This document shows, piece by piece, positions 1-9,382 of a DNA stretch of 64,000 nt. Position 1 is the first letter of the stretch. Each line of letters begins with the position of its first letter. The DNA comes from Pseudomonas nunensis. Lineage in GTDB: Bacteria; Pseudomonadota; Gammaproteobacteria; Pseudomonadales; Pseudomonadaceae. The stretch covers positions 250,501 through 314,500 of the forward strand of contig NZ_CP101125.1 of assembly GCF_024296925.1 (NCBI RefSeq), written 5' to 3'. The notes under the pieces were generated by a model. The model was given only the letters and a program-made list of their open reading frames with translations, was not told where the DNA came from and did no database searches. The translations under genes and the position numbers were made by a program.

Positions 1-705
1 GATCAGTTCCTGAACAACCTGGCCGGCGAGTCCGACCCAGAGAAGAAACGCAAGATCATCGGTCGCACCTTCATCGACGTCTTCGATGCCCAGTCCAACA
101 AACTGGACAACATCAAGTACCTCGCCCAGGGCACCATCTACCCGGACGTGATCGAGTCGGCTGGCGCCAAAAGCGGCAAGGCCCACGTGATCAAGTCGCA
201 CCACAACGTGGGTGGCTTGCCGGAAGAGATGAACCTGAAGCTGGTCGAGCCGCTGCGTGAGCTGTTCAAGGACGAAGTCCGTCGTCTGGGCCTGGAACTC
301 GGCCTGCCGTACGACATGGTCTACCGTCACCCATTCCCAGGCCCGGGCCTGGGCGTGCGGATCCTCGGTGAAGTGAAGAAGGAATACGCCGACCTGCTGC
401 GTCGCGCCGACCACATCTTCATCGAAGAACTGCGCAAGGCCGACTGGTACCACAAAGTCAGCCAGGCATTCGTGGTATTCCAACCGGTGAAATCGGTTGG
501 CGTGGTCGGCGATGGCCGTCGTTACGCTTGGGTCGTGGCCCTGCGTGCCGTAGAAACCATCGACTTCATGACCGCGCGTTGGGCTCACCTGCCTTACGAG
601 CTGCTGGAAACCGTTTCCGGCCGCATCATCAATGAAATCGAAGGCATCTCCCGCGTCACTTACGACGTGTCGAGCAAGCCGCCAGCGACGATTGAGTGGG
701 AGTGA
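1..705 (+). CDS. guaA: GMP synthase (glutamine-hydrolysing), C-terminal part
   Basis: Partial gene: the frame is open from base 1, so the glutamine amidotransferase domain and most of the ATP pyrophosphatase domain lie upstream of the window. The visible 234 residues are the end of the PP-loop domain and the dimerisation domain. Recognisable stretches are [12 protein letters not shown], the conserved [16 protein letters not shown], and the C-terminal tail ending in PPATIEWE, which is typical of GuaA. The enzyme aminates XMP to GMP in the cytoplasm. It converges with treR and is followed at once by a strong hairpin terminator. Identification is very secure. Confidence 0.97.
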   Translation, partial: DQFLNNLAGESDPEKKRKIIGRTFIDVFDAQSNKLDNIKYLAQGTIYPDVIESAGAKSGKAHVIKSHHNVGGLPEEMNLKLVEPLRELFKDEVRRLGLELGLPYDMVYRHPFPGPGLGVRILGEVKKEYADLLRRADHIFIEELRKADWYHKVSQAFVVFQPVKSVGVVGDGRRYAWVVALRAVETIDFMTARWAHLPYELLETVSGRIINEIEGISRVTYDVSSKPPATIEWE

Positions 706-737
706 TCCCGGCGTTAGCTGATCGTCCGTAGCACCCG

Positions 738-773
738 AAAGGCCCCGTGAACGCGAGTTCACGGGGCCTTTTG
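738..773. terminator. Bidirectional rho-independent terminator between guaA and treR
   Basis: A perfect 14-bp stem (AAGGCCCCGTGAAC paired with its complement) with a GCGA loop is flanked by As on the left and Ts on the right. It can therefore serve both the rightward guaA transcript and the leftward treR transcript. Confidence 0.9.
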
Positions 774-777
774 CGTT

Positions 778-1482
778 TCAGCGCCGCGCCACGTCGGAGA
801 AGTAAAACTTATCCAGCGTATGCCGCGACTCGGTGTACTCGAACTGGCGCCCATCCTGCAGGAACGTCTGGTTACTCACCACGATCACGTGGCTTTGGCC
901 GTCGAGGTCCAGCAGCAGTTGATCATCCTTGCTGCGCGGCACCGCTTCGATGGTGCGCTGGGCGTAGGCGATTTGCAGTTGCAGGGTTTGTTCGATGAAG
1001 GCGTAGATCGATTGCTCAGCGATGTCGCGGGACAGGCCGGGAATCACATCGCTGACGAAATGGTTGATGTCGAGGATCACCCGTTTGCCATCGATGCGCC
1101 GCACCCGTTTGATCCGCGTGATCAGGCTGCCGGCTTCGGCCTGGATGTGTTCCAGCAGCGCGCCTTCAAGCGGTATCTGATCGAACTCGACCACTTCGGT
1201 GCTGACGTCGTTGCCCAGCCGTGGATAGGTTTCCTGGAAGCTGACGATGCCGCCGAGCTGGAATTCGATCGGGTTGGTCGACAGCACGAAGGTGCCTTTT
1301 CCGTGGACTTTCTGGGCGAAACCGCGCTCCTGTAACAGCTCGATGGCCTTGCGCACGGTGCCGCGACTGGCCTGGTAGCTGTCCATCAACTCGGTTTCAG
1401 AAGGCAAGCGGGCGCCGCGTTCCAGACGTTCGGTGGTGATGCTGGCAAGCAGATCGGTGTAGATCTGGTTGTATTTACTCAT
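778..1482 (-). CDS. treR: GntR-family trehalose operon repressor TreR
   Basis: A 234-residue GntR/HutC-subfamily regulator. Residues 1-70 form the winged helix (LPSETELMDSYQASRGTVRK, then the wing GKGTFVL). Residues 90-230 form a UbiC-like (UTRA) effector domain (TRIKRVRRIDGKRVILDIN). I start it at the ATG at 1482 because MSKYNQIYTDLLASI aligns with the usual N-terminus; the frame stays open further upstream, but that part overlaps the control region and treP. It is divergent from the trehalose PTS operon, with two identical palindromes between them, so it is inferred to repress treP-treC and probably itself. In this family trehalose-6-phosphate is the usual effector; that is inferred here. 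Confidence 0.92.
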   Translation of the reverse strand: MSKYNQIYTDLLASITTERLERGARLPSETELMDSYQASRGTVRKAIELLQERGFAQKVHGKGTFVLSTNPIEFQLGGIVSFQETYPRLGNDVSTEVVEFDQIPLEGALLEHIQAEAGSLITRIKRVRRIDGKRVILDINHFVSDVIPGLSRDIAEQSIYAFIEQTLQLQIAYAQRTIEAVPRSKDDQLLLDLDGQSHVIVVSNQTFLQDGRQFEYTESRHTLDKFYFSDVARR

Positions 1483-1623
1483 GGGGATGGCTCTATGCCG
1501 CGCTGTACTCAAGGTTTCGAACCTTAAGGGCAGGGTAGGGCTTTGTCCATGCGGCAATGGGTTTCTTCGATTTTGCAGGTAGGAAATGTCGCCGCCGGTC
1601 GGCGCCGAGACAAACAAAATCAA

Positions 1624-1639
1624 ACTCGTCTGTACGAGT
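1624..1639. promoter_or_regulatory. Candidate TreR operator 1
   Basis: The 16-mer ACTCGTCTGTACGAGT has perfect 6-bp palindromic arms (ACTCGT/ACGAGT) around CTGT. It lies just upstream of the inferred -35 box of treP and is repeated in reverse complement at 1650-1665. The length and symmetry fit GntR-family operators. Confidence 0.75.
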
Positions 1640-1641
1640 TG

Positions 1642-1670
1642 TTGCTTTAACTCGTACAGACGAGTACTTT
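1642..1670 (+). promoter_or_regulatory. Sigma-70 promoter of the treP operon
   Basis: A -35 box TTGCTT (1642-1647) and a -10 box TACTTT (1665-1670) are separated by exactly 17 bp. The second TreR palindrome fills the spacer and the first abuts the -35 box, so bound repressor would block polymerase. The boxes were assigned by eye. Confidence 0.6.
1650..1665. promoter_or_regulatory. Candidate TreR operator 2
   Basis: ACTCGTACAGACGAGT is the exact reverse complement of operator 1. The two centres are 26 bp apart. It occupies the promoter spacer upstream of treP. Confidence 0.75.
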
Positions 1671-1719
1671 TCGTTTCGGCGTGCTGCCAATAACAAAAAA
1701 CTACAGCGGAAGAACAAGC

Positions 1720-3162
1720 ATGAGCCACGACTACCCGAATATCGCCAGCGAGCTGCTTGTCAGCCTCGGTGGCAGCGACAACCTTGAGCAGGCCGCGCAC
1801 TGCGTCACACGCTTGCGCCTGGCCCTCAAGGACCCGAGCCTGGTCAACAGCGCCACGCTGAACCAGATCGATCTGGTCAAGGGCTCGTTCTTCACCGGCG
1901 GCCTGTTCCAGGTGGTCATCGGCCCCGGCGAAGTGGAAAAGGTCTACGCCGAACTGCGTCGGCAAACCGGTCTCGCTGCGGCGACCATCGCCGACGTTAA
2001 ACAAAAGAGCGCCGACAAGATCAACGCCATGCAACGGCTGGTGCGGGTGTTCTCCGATGTGTTCATGCCGATCCTGCCGGCGTTGGTGGTTGCGGGCCTG
2101 CTGATGGGCGTCAACAACCTGATCGGCGCCAAAGGCATGTTCATCGAGGGCAAGACCCTGCTGGATGCGTACCCGGGCCTGGATGGCATCTGGAGCCTGA
2201 TCAACCTGATGGCCAACACCGCGTTCGTATTCTTGCCGGCTCTGGTGGGCTGGTCAGCGGCCAAGCGGTTTGGTGGCAGCGAAATCCTCGGTATCGTGCT
2301 CGGCCTGATGCTGGTGCACCCGGACCTGCTCAACGCCTGGAACTACGGCAAAGCGGTGGCCGGGCTCGATGGTCAGAGCCTGCCGTACTTCGATATTTTC
2401 GGCTGGTTCAAGATTGAGAAGGTGGGTTATCAGGGGCAGATCCTGCCGATCCTGCTGGCGGCCTACGTGATGAGCGTCATCGAAAAATGGCTGCGTGCGC
2501 GAGTGCCGAACGCCGTGCAATTGCTGGTGGTGCCGATCACCACCATCGTCGTCACCGGTGTGCTGGCGCTGGCGGTGATTGGTCCGGTGACCCGGCATCT
2601 GGGGATTCTGATCACCGAAGGCGTGGTCACCTTGTTCGATCTGGCGCCGATGGTCGGCGGGGCGATTTTCGGCATGCTCTACGCGCCGCTGGTGATCACT
2701 GGCATGCACCACATGTTCCTCGCCGTGGACCTGCAACTGATCTCCACTCAGGGCGGCACCTTTATCTGGCCGATGATCGTCATGTCCAACCTCGCCCAGG
2801 GCAGCGCGGCGCTGGCGGTGTTCTACATGACCCGCAATGCGCGGGACAAAAGCATGGCCTCGACCTCGGCGATTTCCGCGTACTTCGGCATCACCGAGCC
2901 GGCGATGTTCGGCGTCAACCTGCGCTACAAATTCCCGTTTTATTCGGCGCTGATCGGCTCGGCCCTGGGCTGCATCTTCCTGTCGCTGAACAAGGTCCAG
3001 GCCTCGGCGATTGGTGTCGGTGGCTTGCCCGGTTTCATCTCGGTCATTCCGCAATTCATCCCGATGTTTGTGATCGGAATGATCATCGCCATGGTCGTGC
3101 CGTTTGTTTTGACCTGTGGGTTGAGCATGAAGATTGTTCGGCCTGGGTATCGGGTCGCCTGA
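1720..3162 (+). CDS. treP: PTS trehalose-specific EIIBC component
   Basis: A 480-residue inner-membrane permease that imports trehalose and phosphorylates it to trehalose-6-phosphate. Residues 1-85 are a glucose-family EIIB domain with the phosphocysteine in HCVTRLRLAL (Cys28). The rest is a ten-or-so-helix EIIC domain; FGITEPAMFGVNLRYKFPF is the conserved sugar-binding loop. The ATG at 1720 is preceded by a GGAAG ribosome site. There is no EIIA domain, so phosphate must come from another protein; the EIIA-HPr-EI fusion at 6311-8839 is the obvious donor. Specificity is inferred from treR and treC on either side. Confidence 0.93.
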   Translation: MSHDYPNIASELLVSLGGSDNLEQAAHCVTRLRLALKDPSLVNSATLNQIDLVKGSFFTGGLFQVVIGPGEVEKVYAELRRQTGLAAATIADVKQKSADKINAMQRLVRVFSDVFMPILPALVVAGLLMGVNNLIGAKGMFIEGKTLLDAYPGLDGIWSLINLMANTAFVFLPALVGWSAAKRFGGSEILGIVLGLMLVHPDLLNAWNYGKAVAGLDGQSLPYFDIFGWFKIEKVGYQGQILPILLAAYVMSVIEKWLRARVPNAVQLLVVPITTIVVTGVLALAVIGPVTRHLGILITEGVVTLFDLAPMVGGAIFGMLYAPLVITGMHHMFLAVDLQLISTQGGTFIWPMIVMSNLAQGSAALAVFYMTRNARDKSMASTSAISAYFGITEPAMFGVNLRYKFPFYSALIGSALGCIFLSLNKVQASAIGVGGLPGFISVIPQFIPMFVIGMIIAMVVPFVLTCGLSMKIVRPGYRVA

Positions 3163-3164
3163 TA

Positions 3165-3243
3165 GATCGCCTTCGCGAGCAGGCTCGCTCCCACATTGGA
3201 TCGCGTACCCCTGTAGGAGCGAGGCTTGCCCGCGAAGAGGCCC
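3165..3243. repeat. REP pair between treP and treC
   Basis: Two inverted REP copies, CCTTCGCGAGCAGGCTCGCTCCCACA and a GTAGGAGCGAGGCTTGCCCGCGAAG variant. The copies face outward compared with most pairs in the window. They lie within the tre operon and could stabilise or attenuate the transcript. Confidence 0.85.
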
Positions 3244-3280
3244 TAAAGGCCAATACAAAATCAATTAAAGGAACCCCGCC

Positions 3281-4930
3281 ATGCAAGACTGGCAACGCTC
3301 GGTGATCTACCAGATCTACCCGAAAAGCTTCCACAGCCACGCCGGCAACCCCACGGGTGATTTGCTCGGTGTCGTGGCCAAGCTCGACTACCTGCACTGG
3401 CTGGGCGTCGATTGCCTGTGGATCACGCCGTTCCTGCGTTCCCCCCAGCGCGACAACGGGTATGACATCAGCGATTACTACGCCATCGACCCGAGCTACG
3501 GGACCATGGCCGACTGCGAATTGCTGATCGCCGAGGCCGGCAAGCGCGGGATCAAGTTGATGCTCGATATCGTGGTCAACCACACCTCCATCGAGCACAC
3601 CTGGTTTCAGCAGGCCCGCAGCAGTCTCGACAACCCGTACCGCGATTTCTACATCTGGCGCGACCAGCCGAACAACTGGGAATCCAAGTTCGGCGGTTCG
3701 GCCTGGGAGTACGAAGCCCAGACCGGCCAATACTTCTTGCACCTGTTCGACCACACCCAGGCCGACCTGAATTGGGACAACCCGCAGGTGCGCGCTGAAG
3801 TCTTCAAGATGATGCGCTTCTGGCGCGACAAAGGCGTCGGCGGTTTCCGTCTGGACGTGATCAACCTGATCTCCAAACCGGCGGATTTCCCCGAGGACAA
3901 CAGTGACGGTCGGCGCTTCTACACCGACGGCCCGAACGTCCACGACTACTTGCAGCAAATGCACCGCGAAGTGTTTGAAGGCCACGACCTGATCAACGTC
4001 GGCGAGATGTCTTCCACCAGTCTTGAACATTGCATTCGCTACTCGAGGCCGGAGTCGAAAGAACTGTCGATGACCTTCAACTTTCATCACCTGAAAGTGG
4101 ATTACCCGAACCTGCAAAAGTGGATTCGCGCCGACTTCGACTTCCTGCAACTCAAGCGCATCCTCTCGGATTGGCAGACCGGAATGCAGGCCGGTGGCGG
4201 TTGGAACGCGTTGTTCTGGTGTAACCACGATCAGCCGCGAGTGGTGTCGCGTTTTGGTCACGACGGTGAGCATCGCGTGGTGTCGGCGAAGATGCTCGGC
4301 ACGGCGCTGCACTTCCTCCAAGGCACGCCGTTTGTGTACCAAGGCGAAGAACTGGGCATGACCAATCCGGGCTTCGATCACATCGACCAATACCGCGATG
4401 TCGAGACGCTGAATATCCATCGCCTCAAGCGCGATGCCGGTGTCAGCGACGCCGACAATATGGCAGCGATCATGCAGAAGTCCCGTGACAACGGCCGCAC
4501 GCCGATGCACTGGAATGCCGAGCCGAACGCCGGTTTCAGCGTGGCCGAACCGTGGATCAGCGTGCCGGCCAACGCCGCGCAGATCAACGTCGCCAACCAG
4601 CTCGACGACCCGGATTCGGTGCTGCATCACTATCGCCGGCTGATCGCGTTGCGCCGCGACGAAGCCCTTGTGTCCGACGGCGTGTACCGGCAAATTCTGC
4701 CGGAGCATGCGCAAATTTTGGCGTACACGAGGGAAGGTCAGGGTGAACGATTGCTGGTGCTGAACAACTTCTACGGCACAGCCTGCGAAGTTGAATTGCC
4801 GGATGACGTGATCAGCGAAGCGATGTCGCAACGCTTGGTGATCAGCAACTACCCGGACTGTCCGCCGCGCACTCGGCATGTGTTTCTACGACCCTTTGAG
4901 TCGTTCGCACTGCACCTGACTAACTACTAA
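3281..4930 (+). CDS. treC: Alpha,alpha-phosphotrehalase (trehalose-6-phosphate hydrolase)
   Basis: A 549-residue cytoplasmic GH13 enzyme that splits trehalose-6-phosphate into glucose and glucose-6-phosphate. The length equals that of known TreC proteins. GH13 regions are visible in order: DIVVNHT; GFRLDVINL with the nucleophile Asp192; VGEMSS with the acid/base Glu242; and NHDQPR with Asp317. The start ATG follows AAAGGAACCCC. It lies downstream of the EIIBC permease and upstream of a sugar porin, matching a complete trehalose uptake and hydrolysis route. The family also contains oligo-1,6-glucosidases, but the PTS context decides for TreC. Confidence 0.94.
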   Translation: MQDWQRSVIYQIYPKSFHSHAGNPTGDLLGVVAKLDYLHWLGVDCLWITPFLRSPQRDNGYDISDYYAIDPSYGTMADCELLIAEAGKRGIKLMLDIVVNHTSIEHTWFQQARSSLDNPYRDFYIWRDQPNNWESKFGGSAWEYEAQTGQYFLHLFDHTQADLNWDNPQVRAEVFKMMRFWRDKGVGGFRLDVINLISKPADFPEDNSDGRRFYTDGPNVHDYLQQMHREVFEGHDLINVGEMSSTSLEHCIRYSRPESKELSMTFNFHHLKVDYPNLQKWIRADFDFLQLKRILSDWQTGMQAGGGWNALFWCNHDQPRVVSRFGHDGEHRVVSAKMLGTALHFLQGTPFVYQGEELGMTNPGFDHIDQYRDVETLNIHRLKRDAGVSDADNMAAIMQKSRDNGRTPMHWNAEPNAGFSVAEPWISVPANAAQINVANQLDDPDSVLHHYRRLIALRRDEALVSDGVYRQILPEHAQILAYTREGQGERLLVLNNFYGTACEVELPDDVISEAMSQRLVISNYPDCPPRTRHVFLRPFESFALHLTNY

Positions 4931-5021
4931 AAAACAACGTTTTCAAAAACACGCAGAACGCTGCGCGGGGGAGTTTTGCGCGCCGTTTTTGCTGCAACAC
5001 ACAATAAAAATAATGGGGTAG

Positions 5022-6248
<1,227 letters not shown>

Positions 6249-6310
6249 GCGATGCTGTCGGGGCCTCGCGCTCCATCGGCACTTCAAAGAACAAAACAGC
6301 AGGTGACGTC

Positions 6311-8839
6311 ATGGCCACATCCCAACAATTGCAGCTGCATGCGCCACTGTCCGGCGTATTGATGCCTTTGGACCTTGTCCCCGACCCGGTGTTTTCCACT
6401 CGGGTGATCGGTGATGGCCTGTGCATCGATCCGACTTCGAGTACCTTGTGCGCGCCGCTGGCCGGGGTGGTCAGCAATGTGCAGGCCAGTGGGCATGCGA
6501 TCAGCATCATCGGGGAAAATGGCGTGCAGGTGTTGATGCACATCGGTCTCGACACGGTGAACCTGGCGGGCAAGGGTTTCACCCGGTTGGTGGAGGAGGG
6601 CGAGCAGGTTGACGTCGGGCAGTCGCTGATCGAGTTCGATGCCGATTTTGTCGCGCTGAATGCCCGCAGCCTGCTGACGTTGATGCTGGTGGTCAGCGGT
6701 GAGCGGTTTACGTGGCTGGTGCCCGAATCTGGCCTGGTGGACTGCGGCCAGCCGTTGCTGGGTTTGGACACCGCCGGGCAAGCATTGGATGAAGTGAACG
6801 CGGAGGAAGGCGAGGCACTGTTCTCCAAACCGGTGACCCTGGCCAACCCGAACGGCTTGCATGCGCGTCCGGCGGCGGTGTTTGCCCAGGCCGCCAAAAT
6901 ATTTTCAGCGAGTATTTTCCTGCATAAAAAGCAGGACAGCGTGAACGCGAAATCCCTGGTGGCGATCATGACGTTGCAGACCGCTCACGGTGACGTGGTG
7001 CAAGTCAGCGCGGCGGGGCCCGATGCTGAAGAAGCGATCAAGACCCTGGCCGAGCTGTTGGCGTCGGGCTGCGGTGAAGCGGTGACGCCGCCGGTTGAGG
7101 TGAACGAGGTCGAGGCTTCATCGCTGAAGGTTCTGCGTGGTGTTTGCGCATCGGCTGGGTCGGCGTTTGGCCAAGTGGTGCAGATCACCGAACAGAAACT
7201 GGACGTCGTTGAACTCGGCACCACACCGCACGCTGAGCGCGATCATCTGGCTCGGGGCTTGGCCGAGGCAATCGCCGCCCTGCAGCAGTTGAGGGACAAC
7301 GCGACTGGCGACGCGCAGGCGGACATCTTCAAGGCGCATCAGGAACTGCTCGAAGATCCGAGTCTGCTGGAAGTCGCTCAGGTGCTGATCAACGAGGGCA
7401 AAAGCGCGGCGTTCGCCTGGCGCGCGGCCACCGAGTCGACGGCCACCCTGTTCAAAAGCATGGGCAATGCCTTGCTGGCCGAGCGTGCGGCAGACTTGAC
7501 GGATGTCGGTCAGCGGGTGCTTAAGCAGATTCTGGGTGTGCCGGATCATGCAATCGATCTGCCGGAAGGTGCGATCCTGATCGCCGAACAACTGACACCG
7601 TCACAGACCGCCGGACTCGATACCCGCAAGGTGCTGGGGTTTGCCACGGTCGGCGGTGGCGCCACCAGCCATGTCGCGATCCTGGCCCGGGCCGCTGGCC
7701 TGCCGGCGATCTGCGGTTTGCCGATCCAAGTGTTGGCGCTGGCCGACGGCACGCAAGTGTTGCTCGATGCCGACAAGGGCGAATTGCAGCTTGATCCGGA
7801 TCTGGCCGCCATCGAACAACTGCAAGCCAATCGTCAGCAACAACAGAAACGCCATCAACATGAACTGGCCCACGCCACACTCGCCGCGTGCACCCGCGAC
7901 GGTCATCACATCGAAGTGACGGCCAACGTTGCCTCGCTGAGCGAAACCGAACAGGCGATGAGTCTGGGCGGCGAGGGCGTCGGACTGTTGCGTTCGGAGT
8001 TTCTGTATCTGGATCGCAACCACGCGCCGAGCCACGACGAGCAGGCTTCCACCTACAGCGCCATCGCCCGCGCCCTGGGACCGACGCGCAATCTGGTGGT
8101 GCGAACCCTGGATGTTGGCGGCGACAAACCGCTGGCCTACGTGCCGATGGACAGCGAAACCAACCCGTTCCTCGGCATGCGCGGGATCCGCCTGTGCCTG
8201 GAGCGCCCGCAACTGTTGCGCGATCAGTTCAAGGCGATCCTCAGCAGCGCCGGTCTCGCTCGTTTGCACATCATGTTGCCGATGGTCGCGCAGCTCTCGG
8301 AATTGCGTCTGGCGCGGCAACTGCTGGAAGAAGAGGCGCTGGCGCTGGGCCTAACGGAACTGCCGAAACTGGGGATCATGATCGAAGTGCCGGCTGCCGC
8401 GTTGATGGCGGACCTGTTTGCGCCCGAGGTGGATTTCTTCTCAATCGGCACCAACGATTTGACCCAATACACCCTGGCCATGGACCGCGATCATCCGCGC
8501 TTGGCCAGTCAGGCCGACAGCTTTCACCCGTCGGTGTTGCGCTTGATCGCCAGCACCGTCAAAGCGGCGCATGCCCACGGCAAGTGGGTCGGGGTGTGCG
8601 GCGCGTTGGCCTCGGAAACCCTGGCGACGCCGTTGTTACTGGGGTTGGGGGTGGATGAGTTGTCGGTGAGTGTGCCGTTGATTCCGGCGGTTAAAGCGGC
8701 GGTTCGGGAGGTGGATCTGGCCGACTGCCAGGCCATTGCCCTGCAAGTGCTGGGGCTGGAAAGCGCCGAGCAGGTGCGCGAGGCGCTGCGGCTGTACCAC
8801 GAGGCGACGGTCGATACTTCACTGGTTCTGGAGAACTGA
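6311..8839 (+). CDS. PTS fusion protein EIIA(Glc)-HPr-EI
   Basis: An 842-residue cytoplasmic protein carrying all three general PTS phosphotransfer steps. Residues about 10-140 are a glucose-type EIIA with the active histidine in LMHIGLDTV (His77). About 172-255 are HPr with NGLHARPAA (His184). About 270-835 are enzyme I with GGGATSHVAILARA (His454) and a C-terminal VCGALASETLATPLL. Start ATG 6311 follows AGGTGA; the frame continues upstream into the porin but without a ribosome site. The architecture is the same as the N-acetylglucosamine NagF type of Pseudomonas. Here it sits behind treP and can supply the EIIA that TreP lacks. Confidence 0.93.
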   Translation: MATSQQLQLHAPLSGVLMPLDLVPDPVFSTRVIGDGLCIDPTSSTLCAPLAGVVSNVQASGHAISIIGENGVQVLMHIGLDTVNLAGKGFTRLVEEGEQVDVGQSLIEFDADFVALNARSLLTLMLVVSGERFTWLVPESGLVDCGQPLLGLDTAGQALDEVNAEEGEALFSKPVTLANPNGLHARPAAVFAQAAKIFSASIFLHKKQDSVNAKSLVAIMTLQTAHGDVVQVSAAGPDAEEAIKTLAELLASGCGEAVTPPVEVNEVEASSLKVLRGVCASAGSAFGQVVQITEQKLDVVELGTTPHAERDHLARGLAEAIAALQQLRDNATGDAQADIFKAHQELLEDPSLLEVAQVLINEGKSAAFAWRAATESTATLFKSMGNALLAERAADLTDVGQRVLKQILGVPDHAIDLPEGAILIAEQLTPSQTAGLDTRKVLGFATVGGGATSHVAILARAAGLPAICGLPIQVLALADGTQVLLDADKGELQLDPDLAAIEQLQANRQQQQKRHQHELAHATLAACTRDGHHIEVTANVASLSETEQAMSLGGEGVGLLRSEFLYLDRNHAPSHDEQASTYSAIARALGPTRNLVVRTLDVGGDKPLAYVPMDSETNPFLGMRGIRLCLERPQLLRDQFKAILSSAGLARLHIMLPMVAQLSELRLARQLLEEEALALGLTELPKLGIMIEVPAAALMADLFAPEVDFFSIGTNDLTQYTLAMDRDHPRLASQADSFHPSVLRLIASTVKAAHAHGKWVGVCGALASETLATPLLLGLGVDELSVSVPLIPAVKAAVREVDLADCQAIALQVLGLESAEQVREALRLYHEATVDTSLVLEN

Positions 8840-8841
8840 GC

Positions 8842-9132
8842 ATGTTCGAGAAAATGCAGCGGGCGTTCTGGAAAGCGTTGACGCCGGATCTGGTGGTGGA
8901 TGAGCCCAAGCAGGCTGTTCAACCGGTTGTCGGTTTGGCCGGGGATATCGTGGAGGCGTTGGGCGGGGTGGATAACCTCAAGTCGCAGAAGCCTGTGGCA
9001 TTGACGCGGGTGCGGGTGGAGTTGCGCGATGTCGGGCAGATGGATCGGCAGGCATTGAATCGGGCGGGTGTGCCGGGGGTCATGCTGCTGGATGACGGGG
9101 TGGTGCATTTGATCACTGGCCTCCCGCATTGA
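8842..9132 (+). CDS. Stand-alone glucose-type EIIB-like domain lacking the phosphocysteine
   Basis: A 96-residue protein starting two bases after the fusion gene stops, hence the last gene of the tre operon. Residues 30-94 follow the EIIB fold pattern: IVEALGGVDNL, then VALTRVRVELRD, then VDQ/GLxxxG-like DRQALNRAGVPGVMLLDDGVVHLITG. In active EIIB the segment reads C-[IV]-T-R-[LV]-R; here Ala53 (GCA at 8998-9000) takes the place of Cys. It therefore cannot carry the usual phosphoryl group. It may be a structural or regulatory partner of TreP or of the EIIA domain, or a relic. The function is not known to me. Confidence 0.8.
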   Translation: MFEKMQRAFWKALTPDLVVDEPKQAVQPVVGLAGDIVEALGGVDNLKSQKPVALTRVRVELRDVGQMDRQALNRAGVPGVMLLDDGVVHLITGLPH

Positions 9133-9141
9133 TCGTTCCCC

Positions 9142-9275
9142 TGTGGCGAGGGGGCTTGCCCCCGTTGGGTCGCGAAGCGGCCCCAAATCCTGCAATCGCG
9201 TTGTATCAGGCACACCGCGTTGAATAGATTTACGACTGCTTCGCAGCCGAACGGGGGCAAGCCCCCTCGCCACAG
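9142..9275. repeat. REP pair, GTGGCGAGGG class
   Basis: Inverted copies of GTGGCGAGGGGGCTTGCCCCC enclose about 90 bp. They mark the end of the trehalose operon, ahead of the multicopper oxidase gene. Confidence 0.88.
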
Positions 9276-9382
9276 GATATGTGCGGCTCTCGGTCGCCCT
9301 TACTGTTTCTCAACCGCAGGTGTATCGTATTCGCCTTTTGCGGGCCTCAGGCCTGTCGCTGATACGTGAGGTAGTTGAGTTC

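Noticed and set aside
3083..4879. A 598-codon open frame antisense to treC
   Set aside because: treC has catalytic motifs and a ribosome site; the antisense frame is a by-product of GC-rich codon use and shows no family resemblance.
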